NCBI GenBank assembly: GCA_023055355.1 | Contig: JALJCS010000001.1 | Location: forward strand, 100,053,381-100,117,380 | DNA: 64,000 nucleotides | Origin: Agelaius tricolor | Taxonomy: Eukaryota > Chordata > Aves > Passeriformes > Icteridae | Direction of reading: 5' to 3' | Shown: positions 50,919 through 62,394 of the stretch, in pieces | Layout of the letters: each line of letters opens with the position of its first letter | Position numbering within the stretch: the first letter of the stretch is position 1 | Notes under the pieces: model-generated | What the model was told of the DNA's origin: nothing | Seen by the model: the letters and a program-made list of their open reading frames with translations, nothing else | Database searches by the model: none | Translations under genes and position numbers: made by a program

Positions 50919-51789
50919 TTGATCACAATGTCTGTAGTTTCCAGTTCAGAATACTGTAACCATTTCTGTCTGTGTTCATAATAAATTGATAACAGATCCT
51001 TCATCCTGTTAAATTGAAAATTATTTTACTTACTATTTATAAAAGGCTGGGAAAAAAAATACAAGCATCTCTTATAAAAATTAAAACGTGAAGCTTAGTA
51101 GGATAAGACATCTTTGAAGATTACCTGCTATATTTTATTATAATGATGGCAGCAAAAGCAGGCTGCTGAGTGTATGTCCATCTTGGCAGTCCATCACACT
51201 TATTTCTATGCCAGAATGGCTGGAAAAGGAGGAATAGAGTGTTCTATTGTCTGTAATCCATATGAATAACCTCTGTCAGACCTTGTGAAATATCAAATAG
51301 TATTGTTTTCTTAATGTACATAGTTAACTTGGAGCAGAGTGTTCATATCCAGTTCTTGAATAAGGTTTTCTTTTTTCTTTTTAAGATCCAGGAAGCTTCA
51401 TTGTAATCCTCTGTGTTTATTCCACAGAGAAACCATCTTCCCTTTGCCACATTTGAACTGTTGACTTTAAATGCCATCTTATAGATGGTTACATAACTTT
51501 CCATATTTTTGCAGTGTAATAACATATCTTTTTTAAATTCTTAAATTCCTGTAAGCCTTTGCTGCTAAGGAAATAAACAATAAACTATTAGTGAACTCTT
51601 TGAGCCCTCCCATGGGTTGGAAGGCCAGTTCATTCTGTTTATAGTGTATGGCATGGCACGCTGTGTTATGTTCCAGAGTGGTTGAGCAGTGCAGAGAAAA
51701 GCAATTCTCCTTGCTTCAACTGTATTGTATTTGTGCAGCCTATCTGTCTGTGGGTAGAGAGACAGCTCTTCTTCCCTTTAATATGATTG

Positions 51790-53110
51790 ATTTTTAACCC
51801 CATTTACACTTGTACCATCCCCAACATGCTATGACAGAGTTCCACAATTTAATTTTGAGTTGTATGAAAAGCAAACCCCTTACCTTACTTTCATCTTTGC
51901 ACTAATTTATGTAGTTTCATGTCCTTTTGATTCTGTATTTTGAGAAACTGAAAGCTCTTTATTCATCTGCATACTGCTCTGTTCTGTCTCTCATTGACAG
52001 TGAGTTTTCCTGACTGAAGATCCCTGGTCTGTACCGTTCCTCTGTTCAGAAACTCTCATATGTATAATCATCCTTACATGCCTTTTAATTTTGTATATCG
52101 TGACACTTTTACACATTGTGAAATCCTTTTCTCAGGATTTTGGTTCTGCTATCCTGAGTAGTTCAGAAAACATTGAGCCACTCAAATACGTTGAAGACCA
52201 CAGACCCTCATACAGACTTGTAGAGAGAATTTCTAGGGACTCTCCATATTGAGAAACCTCACCATTTGCTCACAATTTTTCTGCTTCTGTTTTAACCATT
52301 CTTCTAATTTATTGAAGGCCTTCCTTGTTATCCCAGGGAGACTGAGTTACTTTAAAATCTTTTAACACAGAAACTTGATAAATTCCTTTGGAAATCAAAG
52401 ACTATGTGCCAAGGCATCCTTTTTCTCATAGTGAGTGTTCCTCCTGTGAGTTACAATTTCTCTTTTCAGAAACCCTCTCAACTATTCCCCCGTACATTAC
52501 ATTCATTTACATATATGTTAATTCTGTTCTTCAGTGTAATTCATAATCACTGTCTTGATGGAATTGGGACTTACTGATCTGTAGTTTGAGATATGTCCTT
52601 GCATGCCCTAGTCTTGTCCCCATTTTCAAAATCATACAAAGCAAAATCCCAAGCCCCCCTTCCCCTTGCCCTAAAAATCCACGTCTACCATTCCCATGGT
52701 TTGGATTCCATTTTAAGTGATGACTGCAGTAAATTCCCATAAGAATCCCAGGCAAACATAACATCTTTCTCCTTTTTTTTGCCACTGTTCACTTTTTGCG
52801 GTTTTTTTAAAACATTTTCTAGAAGTAATTCAATTTAAGACAGATCTCTGATGTACCCAGACTAAAAAGGGGTTCAGTCACAGGAACCTCCCAGAACTAC
52901 TCTTTATTAAATTTTGATTTGGTGAGTCATTTACATTTCCTGCTAGAGCCTTGTCTCTTTGAACACTCCCTTTACACTTAGCTGGTCTATTATCCCTAAA
53001 GCCTTTCTGGCAGGCTTAATGCTCCTGTTGGGCTTTAAAAAGCATTTAATGCTTTCCATTATTCTTTCAGCAAATTGTTCCTCAAAATATTTTTTTTTTC
53101 TTTCTGCAAC
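51790..53110 (-). mobile_element. Ancient CR1/L3-type LINE, minus orientation
   Basis: On the + strand the segment reads as the reverse complement of a CR1-family element of the kind found across reptiles and birds. The order of blocks is right for one: ATTTAATTTTGAGTTGTATG, then TGTAGTTTCATGTCC (3' end), CATCCTTACATGCC, then TCCCAGGGAGACTGAG, AATTCCTTTGGAAATCAAAG, TTAATTCTGTTCTTC, ACTGATCTGTAGTTTGAG, and finally GGCAGGCTTAATGCTCCTG. It is heavily diverged with no usable frame, so it probably inserted long before modern birds. The assignment rests on remembered consensus order and the edges are approximate. Confidence 0.6.
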
Positions 53111-53403
53111 TATCTAAACCTGACTTCATTGTTAAAAATGGGTCCTTGGCAGTGCATAACAACTTACTGTTCTCTGTGTTTTCAGTGCCCCTGCAGTGAT
53201 TCCCATTTTTAGTAGGTCCTTAGGCATCTTTGAAACATGATTAAGGGTACTAGAAATCTTTTAAGCAGGGAAGTAATACACTTACAAATTTCAAATCTTC
53301 CCTGTTTACCATTCCCCATGACTTGTATTCCTTCATAGAAAAATAAACACCTTGATCATAATGCCAATAAGCAAAAGAACTGTATGCATTTTTTCCTTTG
53401 TAG

Positions 53404-53516
53404 GTTTCTGGACCTGTCTACAATTTCACTGGCTGTATAAAAGTCGTAGAAATCAATAACGTTGGACCTTTCAGCTTCTCTAATGCTGTGGGAAGAAGTA
53501 ATGTTGACAATTGCAG
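53404..53516 (+). CDS. EYS: EYS internal exon, laminin-G domain part 4
   Basis: A 113-base exon that begins in phase 0 after a strong acceptor (TTTTTTCCTTTGTAG) and ends with two bases (AG) of a split codon before donor GTAAAC. It encodes 37 codons: VSGPVYNFTGCIKVVEINN at the start and a final Cys37. NFTGCI (7-12) carries a sequon and the third cysteine, and Cys37 in DNC is its expected partner, the usual C-terminal disulfide of a laminin-G domain. This closes the domain begun at 6221. In EYS the next exons should lead to a linker and an EGF repeat, which are not in this window. Confidence 0.88.
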
Positions 53517-56500
53517 GTAAACTGCCCTCTATGCCTTTTCAAATCCTAAGGAATTGTTTGTGCTGATTTTGCTTTCTTCCTTACACAGGGTGACCATTTT
53601 AGATGATTTCAACAATGGTTACAGAAAAAAAAAAAAAGGACAAAAATCCCTAGAGAGACAGATACCTTGCTTTCTTTTATGCTTTTAAAGCGTTTTCTTA
53701 ATGGAAGATTTTTTTTTTTCTTAAACTTGACAGCTTATTTGGAGTGAGTTGTCACACCCTGAATGCTGAAACAGTGTACTAAGAAAGATGATCTGCAGGA
53801 AAATACAGGACTGGGAAGTGGGGAGATATGGTGGTTGTGTCTTACTTGTGACTTTGAGATTTCCATTAATCTTGTCACAAATATGGATGAGCTAGTGCCA
53901 CATTTACTCTACAAGAGATTGTGAAAAATGCTGGAATGCATTGTTTCTGAATACATTTAAAAACCTCAGTTGATTTCAGTTTTGCATATTTACATTGCTG
54001 TTGGTCATGCATTGATTGAAATAAAAGCTATACAGGGGCAGTGGTGTACATTAGGATTCTGTTCTGGAGTATGATAGTTTTGAAGATGGCAAAGTGGAAA
54101 GCAACAGAAAACAGAGGTGAATTGCATTTGTAGATAATGAAGTCTTTCGGGAGAGAATATCATTTCAGTCATAGGATGTGCATGTCCTAGATTCCTGGAG
54201 GATATTATATATGGCTTTTAACATATGACTTTTTTCCCTGCAATTTATAGAATAGGTCAACTAATGTTCATGTGCTTGTTTAAACACTATCCTCAAAAGC
54301 TGGTGTTAACCCACTAGATCATTAGTTAAAGATCCGTGAGATCTGAACCCTGCACTCACCTCCACCACTAACCCCTTAATGAGCACACATCCCACTCAAA
54401 GTTACAAAAGTACAACAGTAAACCCACTGTCTAATGAATTATCTGCCCCAAGTCCCAGGCATCTAAACTTTTGCCAGTAAAACTTACTCTGAACACAAAA
54501 TTCAATTTGTTATCCTCGCAGAGACTTGCCACCATTTTTATTTACAACAGAAGCTGAGTGTCATCTTCTTGTCCAAGCTTGATGAAGAAATAAATCTTCA
54601 CACCCTTCAAGTTCCCCACAGCATTTTGTTTGGAATATGTTCTCTAAGTACATTTAGCAAATGGTCGTGGGTCTAAATCCTGCACAAAAAATAAAACACT
54701 GGCCACTGTTGTGATAAACCCCCGAATAACAAAGAGACAATGTCTCCTCTCTTGTCTTTCTGTACAGTGTTTCATCAGAAATTTTCGTAGTCAGAACTAT
54801 GGTGTCCTTCCAAATGAGGGCATGTACTATTGTATGTGACAATATGCCTCTGTGCAAAACAGAAATTCATAAGGTTGAAAGCAAGCGAGGATGCTATTTC
54901 ATGTCTTTCATTCAGGTATTAACTTTTAAGAATCATGGTGAAAAAAATATCATAAACCATCTCTGCTGTCTCCTCTGGTTACTAGATTAGGAATTTTTTC
55001 TCTATTTTGCATATGCATTAGAGCTTTGATGTCCTAAATCATAGGCAAGAGGTGGTTCTGTTTTTTAAACTACTAGGTAAAAACAGGATAACTTAAAAAT
55101 CAGGACTTTTACTGTCTTTTCTACTTTCTTTCATTCTCTTTAAAAATACTCTCATTGATACAAGTGCTTACACCCTTGAGCTTTTTGACACTATTCTTTT
55201 TTACAGTTTTTCCTACTGAACACTTTATATAACCATTCTATTAAATGTCAATAGCCTTCAACAACCAAAAAAAAAAGAAATGAGAACAGCTTTGTCCAGT
55301 CTGTGTACATAACATGGACATGGATATAGACCTGAAAGAGGTGGCTTGTAAAAAAATAGCTTTGTTCCTTTTAAATTTTTTTATTATAGAATGCTGTGTT
55401 ATCTGTTATATTATAATCTATAGAACTATGTACCAAGATTTATTGAATTTTGTATTGATTCTGATACTCCCCTTCATAGTTAATTAGCATACAAATATGG
55501 CTTATATTGTATAATACAGACATTAAAGATTGTTTTATTTGAATCAGAACTCAGAGATTACAGTCTAGGACTCTTTCTTGCAAATACTTATTGTGCATAT
55601 GTTACTGATTAGGTGAGTAAAATGACATTACTTTGTATAGATGAACTGTGGATATTATCTTGTACATAAAAGGTTGTTGAAAGAATGATGAGCCTTCTCA
55701 ATGCTCTAAGCAACATGTTCCTTTTACCTCCCTGCTTCTGCAGAAGGCTGCAGATGAGTCCAACAGTGTCCAGCCCCATGCAGTCCACACAGACCTGGCA
55801 CCATTCTGGTCCAAATCACAGTTATTCCTGTCTGGGAAAAGCTGAATTTCAACAATGGAAATTATTGTACTTAGTCTGCTGAAATTCAGATTAATTTCAA
55901 CATATAATTGAAATTTTTCTGAATTTTCCTTGGTGGGGAGGGAAAGCCATAGAAATGGACTACTTGGAAGCCTGGCAGACATTTTCTTTACTCATTCCTG
56001 CCCTGTGACACACAAATTTCATAGCTGCTCACACCTGGCAGCTAACATCATGGTTTGCTTTTCACTTTGGGTATAACCCACACTCATCTTGACATCATCA
56101 GCCTTTAAATGTAGTCTGCTTCCCTAAAAGCACCTATGAAGCTCAGCGGTCATTCCCCTTTTGCAAGACATGCTTCTGGGGAAGATGGATTTGTTTTAAA
56201 AAGCAAGGAGAAAGTGATTGAAGGAAGTTGTTTAAATAGGGCAATAATGGATTATATACTTTGCAAATATGAGTAGCAGTGACTACTAAATTACGTGGTT
56301 TAACTTATATTTTATTTTCAGAATTTGCATGGTTCTGCAGATGCAGTATTGCTACAGTTGGAGCTGCCTAACAGCAGCAGAGAACTCTGCAGTGTGTCAG
56401 ACAAAGCAATCCAATTTCTTATGCAAGAACATCCCCGTACTAGTCACTCAGAGGCACTATTTCTGTTCTTACTGTGGTAGTTTTTCTTTAATTGACCTTC

Positions 56501-58103
56501 TACTTATCATCACCTATTTGTAGATTTATAATACTTTTGAATGCCCTACTTTTACATATTTAGCATGCTCTAGTGGCATTCAGTTGTCCTGCTGGGTTTT
56601 GTCCTTGTTGGTGCTCCAGCTGCATGGATTACTTCATTATTGTGGTCATGCTGACACTTCTTAAAATGTATGGGTTTGTGAGTAAATTTTAAGCTCATGA
56701 TTTTTTCATAGGATTGAAATTTACTCAAATGTGTTTTGCCATTTTCTAACTGGATCTATTTTTATTTTAAAATACCAAAAGGATGATCTAATACATGCAA
56801 GGAATATAAAGAGCTTTCAAAAATGGATTTTAGAGATAGTTCATATACCTTCTCAAAACTATTGAAATCACTACATCAAGACAAGACAGAACCTTTCACA
56901 GGAAAAAAATTGCCCCATAACATTAGTTTCATTGCCATATATATCTGACTATCTACAGTCTAAAATGCTATATTTATGGCAAGAATATTATTTATTCTTT
57001 TAAAATTCTTATATTTTAATGTGAACGTCGTATACCACAAGGGAGAGAGGATTATTTAACTTGGTAGAACTAAATTGGAAATGAGGGCATCATGGAAATT
57101 ACCTTTTATGTCATTTTGGAAATAGGTGTTAAATTTTGCTTAAATTCAAGAAGATTATTGATACAGGCAGCACCAGGCAATTGGATATGATTAAAAACCA
57201 AATACTTGCAATAATCCTTATCATTCTGGAAAATGCAAGATTTCTGTGCATGCTCAGAAGCACTGAGATTTCAGATACGTGGCTTTAACCCAGTTAATCT
57301 GGCCCAGATCCTTCTGCTATTTATGTGCATCATTTTTTAAGCATTGTGTTTATAAGTGCACTATTACATGATACCACAGGGACAGAGAGCAGGTAGGAGG
57401 GATGCACTGCCCTGAGGGCTCATCAGAACTTTCTGCCATTCAGTGTAACCAAGGTGAAACCGAAATGGCAGAATAATGGTGTAGGCAGGAGGAGTTTGTC
57501 TGTCTGAGAGCAGACTGGCAGCCATGAAGTACTCTGAGCTATGCAGCTTTGGTTTTCAAGAGAGGCTATACTGGAATTGTATCAATTAGTAAAGGTAATC
57601 CTCCGATCGGTAGTTTCCTAGAATTATGCTAGACTATATAGTTATGTAAATCTTGTCAAAATTTATGTTATGATTCTCTTTAAATTATACCTGTCTCAGA
57701 GTTATGAATATATAGATAATTTTGAAAAAGATTATAGAACAACCAATAGTAGTAGTAAAGGGACAATTGAAAAGAAAGCATCTCTGATAACATTTTTTTA
57801 AGAAATGAAATCTCTGGTTTTTTTCTTCTTCTGAAGGAAGATACTTGTGATGTCTTAATGCAATATAAGGCTTCTTCAAGTGTTTCAGAAAATGTTACTG
57901 GAATAGATTTGCAGGATAAATGACTATCACTTCCAGACAGAGTTCAGATGACAGATATAAATGAAGCTTTGAGTCCCAGTATTAAAAGCTGGTGTTTACT
58001 GCAGTTCATTTCTGTTTTAGTGTCTGGGAACTATGACTGCTATATATTGCTGTAAGTGTTTACTGTAACAGTTTACTGCATCTACTAAATTCAAAGGCTC
58101 CAA

Positions 58104-58152
58104 ACACACACACAGAAAATATATACATATACATATACATATACATATATAC
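58104..58152 (+). repeat. (CA)n and (TATACA)n microsatellites
   Basis: A short CACACACACA run is followed within ten bases by several tandem copies of the hexamer TATACA ending in TATATACC. Confidence 0.9.
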
Positions 58153-59619
58153 CTGTACCTATCCAAGCCCTGTTTTTTATTTAGAAAAAAAAGAATCTTA
58201 CCTATGAAACAGAAAAATATTGTTTACTGCTTTCCTAAGAGAATTCTTACTGATGGATGCAAATGTACAGTAGTGAATTGGACTCTCAGAGAGGAGCTAA
58301 TAAGCTAAGTTCTTCATTACTGCCCATTGGACAGAACTGTGGTAGATTTTTTTAAATATTTTGCTTTCTTATTCATTTATCTTAATATGTGTTTCCAGGC
58401 TGAAGCTGAGCTTTATTTCAGCAAAAACTCTGATTGTTATTGCATTTTTGAAAGAGGCTCTTGAAAGTGCATTACCCAAGGTCCATTCTATCAAGAGGAC
58501 TCATGGGTTTCCTGATATATGGCAATTTTCTCAGGAGCTATGCAATACACTTTGGAGAGCTCTACATGTTTTCAGTAAGACCTCCGTTCCACTTTCCCTT
58601 CACTCATGCACTTTCCAACAAGCTCCAAATCCCTTTCCTCAGGTGTGACTACTCCCTTTTCCATTCTGTAGTTTTCTGTGGTATTTTAGAGAAATCCCCA
58701 CAGACCACGACACCTTTGTGAAGTCTGTCTCCTGTGCAATTTCTCAGCATTTTTTCCACTGTGGAACTTCCTGTTTTTCGGTATATTATAAAACATCACA
58801 ACTCAGAGCATCTGACACCAGGCATCTGAAGGTGTTTGACTTCTGTCTTTGGAAAGAACTGCATACTTTAAAAAGGGGAAAGTTCATCTGCTGAAAGTTA
58901 TTTTTCAGTCAGTTGTGAAAGTCCTACTGTTACCTGTTACCATTCCACTTTCCAAGGAAAGTGTTTATGCTGGTACAGCCTGTATGTTAGAGCACATCCT
59001 AAGAGTCCATAGAAGACTCAAGTCAGCTTGAAGAGTTTCTTCATATGAATCCACCTGAACTGAAAAATTTAATGTCAATCAAACATACAAGCTAGCTCAA
59101 AATCAAAAGAGAAATCATAGAGTTTCAAGCTTAAGGTCTTCTGTCCACTTACATCTTAGGTTATTAATAAATGCAAGATCCTATAAAAGGCATTGAGCTT
59201 CTGTTATATGTGAGAGACAACCAGATAAATACTTACATCCCAGCATCTCACTTACATTACCTGAGTTTTTATCTTCTCCTCAAGAGTTTAAAGTTATGTG
59301 CTTAATTCTGAAACACCAAAAAAAAAAAAAAGGGCCAAGGAAGAATATGCAGTGCCCATCAACATTACAAAAGAAAATTATTAAATGAAGAATACTGACA
59401 CTACTTAGTTTTATTTATTCAAGAGGTTTTATGAGTTTTCTCTGGTTAACATGGAGATTGGACTAAATGTTTCTGAAATACAGAACTGAAGTTAAAGCTT
59501 CAGAAATATTCATTTGTATTCACCACATGCATGATGCTTGATATTACGTTAATAACATTTCTGCACAATTCTAACATGGAGAATGATAACAAGAATTTGA
59601 TCTTTTTTATGCATTTATT

Positions 59620-59960
59620 TTGTTACGTTTTCCCTCTCTCATCTATTGCTTTTGCTCTCTGGTAACTTTTCTATGTTTGCCTCTTACTCCTTTTCCAGGG
59701 CCTGGGTTGCTTTCATCTCTTTACTTGATTTGCCCTTCTTGATTTCCTTCATCTTTTGCATTTGTTTGCAATATTTTCTTTTCCTTTGTGAGTTTTGCTG
59801 CTCTGTACAATTTCCTTTCTGCTCTCTGCACATATATGAATTCTATTCTTCTGTTACCTTTTCTTCTTCTTCTGGCATTCCTGTTTAGATAATGACTTTT
59901 ATTGTGACAGACTTTGGTGTTACAAAAAAAAGAAAACAAAAAAAAGGAAGAAAAAAGAAG
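59620..59960. repeat. Strand-asymmetric pyrimidine then purine tract
   Basis: From about 59620 to 59890 the + strand is strongly pyrimidine-rich (TTCTTCTTCTTC and similar). At 59921-59960 it switches to A/G-only sequence. The open frames on both strands here reflect this bias. Confidence 0.5.
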
Positions 59961-60723
59961 TGATATATGTAATCTTTGCTACTGTTATAAATACTCAAAA
60001 TCACTGTAAAATGTTATAGAAACCCTTTATCTCAATCTTTTGAAGTGTTCTGTGAAAATTGTTTATGATGGATATTAGATAAATCCATGTGTCAAATGTA
60101 TGGAGGTGAGATAATGTGTGTTCATAAACATCACATTTCTCTGCTTGTTTCTGGAAAAGATTGTCAGTCATCAGCATACCACAAAATTACTATTAATGTT
60201 CTTTAGGAAAGCTCTCTATTTTTAGATTAATAATAGTACTTGATGATGGCTATCTTGACCTTAATTATCCCTCTGTAGCTTTATGCATCAAGAGAAAATT
60301 GTTTCTTAATTTCGTCAACAGAATTCAGTGGCAGTTACTGTCCATTAGTGTGTGTCTGTAATGACCAGTAATAATGAGATTGTGATTTCTGCTGGAATTG
60401 CCAGGTACTTGCATGGAAACAAATAAGACAATTATTAAAGGATACCATACATTTTTTCCTTTCACTTTTATCAAGGAGGCATTTGCAAGTATATATGTCA
60501 ATGTATGCATACAATGCCTGAGACAGTGTGTTACTAAAAATTAATAATATCTCAGCTAAATATTTTGGAAAACACTCTGACACAGCTGTGAAAAAGGAAA
60601 TATTTTTGTTAACAAGACTCACAGTTGTTTTTTTTAATGAAATTGTCTTTCTGCTACTGCTCATGTGTACTTCATTATTTTATAAGGTATTGATTTAATG
60701 TCCTAAAAAAAAGGCTCCACTGA

Positions 60724-60743
60724 TGGAGTGCTTTTGCACTCCA
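60724..60743. repeat. Perfect hairpin: 8-bp arms, T4 loop
   Basis: TGGAGTGC and GCACTCCA flank TTTT. It resembles a terminator fold, but in vertebrate nuclear DNA it has no such meaning. Confidence 0.9.
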
Positions 60744-60907
60744 GTCACACCTTTGAATCTATTTTTGTTCATTTATATAATAATTAATGTCTCCAGTTAT
60801 AGGTGATTCTTACTCTAGACTACCAAATTTACTAATGGAATTTATAAAGCTTCCTTCACCTCAAATGCGAAACCATTGCATATAAACTGGTGCCTTCATG
60901 AGAAATC

Positions 60908-60985
60908 ACACATTGACAGAAACACAGGATGGGTGAGGCTGAGAGGGACCACAGTGGATCACTTTTAGCAGAACACTCATAGCAT
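60908..60985 (-). mobile_element. Short CR1 3'-end remnant, minus orientation
   Basis: AACACAGGATGGGTGAGGCT followed by GAGAGGGACCACAGTGG resembles the reverse complement of a CR1 3' end. Only about 70 bases are recognisable. It abuts a plus-strand CR1 copy. Confidence 0.45.
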
Positions 60986-60994
60986 AGAACCAAA

Positions 60995-61500
60995 TTTGTT
61001 CACAGTACTGCATCCAGCTCTGGGCTGCTCAACACAAGAACAGCATGGACCCATTTGAGCACATCCAGAGGAGGCCACTACATTGATCAGAGAGCTGGAT
61101 CACTTCTCCTATGCAGACAGGTTGAGAGAGTTGGGAGTGTTTAGCCTGGAGAAGGAAGGCCTTGGGAAGACCTAATTGGAGCCTCCAGTACTTGAATGGT
61201 CCTTTCAAGAAGGCTGGGGAGGGACTTTTTATTAGGGCATGTAGAGATAAGAAGGACTGGCTTTAAACTGAAGATTTAAATTAAGTATTGGAAAAAAATT
61301 CTTTTCTGTGAGTGGTGAGGCACTAGAACTGGTTGCCCAGAGAAGCTGTGGATGCCCCATCTCTGGAACTTTTCAAGGCCAGGTTTAATCAGACTTTGTG
61401 CTGCCTGGTCTAGTGGGAGGGTCTGGCCAATGGCAGTGGAGAGCTGGAACTAACTGGTCCTTAAGATACCCTCCAACCCAAATCCTTCTATGACTCCAAT
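60995..61500 (+). mobile_element. CR1 LINE fragment, 3' end
   Basis: CR1 blocks lie in order: CATCCAGCTCTGGGCTGCTC, then GCACATCCAGAGGAGGCCAC, TTTAGCCTGGAGAAGGAAGG, GGTTGCCCAGAGAAGCTGTG, CCCCATCTCTGGAACTTTTC, and the end ACCCTCCAACCCAAATCCTT with CTATGACTCC. The ORF2 frame is broken, and the copy is 5'-truncated and inactive. Confidence 0.9.
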
Positions 61501-62200
61501 TCTAACTATTTTAGGATGGAAAAATATGAGTTATAGACTTCTGTTACAGCGAGAGTCTTTGTCTGCTATGGCCTGTTTACATTGAGTAGTAGATCCAAAG
61601 CCCTACCAAGTGTGCTTGGTGTATAAAGTTGTTGTATCCGTCTGAAGCACATTCCCAGATCATGGAAGTGAGAGAGATGGCCAGTCAGATGTCTGTTCAC
61701 TGGGTCATCACAAGTTCTTACATAGGAAGTAAGAGAGTTGAGGATGTGACAGAGCTCAGTGGACTAGCATGGGGAAATTCTGGGAGGCATTGCAGTCCAA
61801 AGGACAGCACAGTGAATGGATCCTCCATACCTGGAGCTTCCTCACTGTCAGGACTGATCAGAATTAGAAGGCTGCTGAGATAGTTTAAAAGCCTTATGGC
61901 AATCTTTCAGCCTTTCTTACCTGTGGATTATGTGGTTATTTAATGGTAGGAGAGGTGTAGATACCAGCTGTCTATTTTTAGCTGCAGTAAAGGAGAATGT
62001 TTTTACATCAAGGATCATAGTTCCAGAAACACTACAAATTGATACAACATTTGGGTTGTTCTAGGTTATCAAGAGTGTTCATTTCCTTTTGCCAAATTTT
62101 TTTAAATATCTATACTTCCCTGGAAATTCTGTCATCCAAAAAAGCACTCTGCTTGAACATGATTAGCTTTTGAAATATAAAAGCATAGAAAAGCACAGGA

Positions 62201-62238
62201 AAATATATTTTAAAGATTTATGATCTTTAAATATATTT
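62201..62238. repeat. AT-rich hairpin, 16 bp with one bulge
   Basis: A 17-base left arm (62201-62217) pairs with a 16-base right arm (62223-62238) around TTATG, with a single unpaired T. The arms are AT-rich, so chance is a larger factor here than for the mixed-sequence hairpins. Confidence 0.9.
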
Positions 62239-62342
62239 TTATATATTTTTTCATTAATTAATGTAACTTTTTCATTTTAGTTTTCAGCACAGCTTCCCCC
62301 TAAAACAAAATAATATCATTAATGTGAAAATAGAAGGTATTT

Positions 62343-62374
62343 CCAAGAATTAAAACAAGGACTTTAATTCTTGG
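62343..62374. repeat. Perfect hairpin: 12-bp arms, 8-nt loop
   Basis: CCAAGAATTAAA (62343-62354) and TTTAATTCTTGG (62363-62374) are exact reverse complements around ACAAGGAC. Its right arm overlaps the tandem duplication that starts at 62373. Confidence 0.95.
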
Positions 62375-62394
62375 TTGAGAACAGGTTGAGAACA
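62373..62394 (+). repeat. 11-bp perfect tandem duplication
   Basis: GGTTGAGAACA occurs twice head to tail (62373-62383 and 62384-62394). Confidence 0.95.

Larger units (their letters stand above)
23995..53403 (+). other. EYS: EYS intron, phase 0, 29.4 kb
   Basis: The donor is GTATTT and the acceptor ends TTTTTTCCTTTGTAG. Listed separately within it are CR1 copies, an LTR remnant, a minisatellite, hairpins, simple repeats and a large ancient LINE. Unassigned but less AT-rich stretches are about 24640-25010 (with a small CpG cluster near 24940-24960), 26230-27440, 37200-38830 and 47390-47720. In these I recognise no gene or named repeat. Longer open frames (31005-31400 +, 43327-43785 -, 48114-48464 +) show no recognisable domain. 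Confidence 0.8.

Noticed and set aside
60724..60743. GC-rich hairpin followed by pyrimidines, like an intrinsic terminator
   Set aside because: The window is vertebrate nuclear DNA, where such terminators do not operate.
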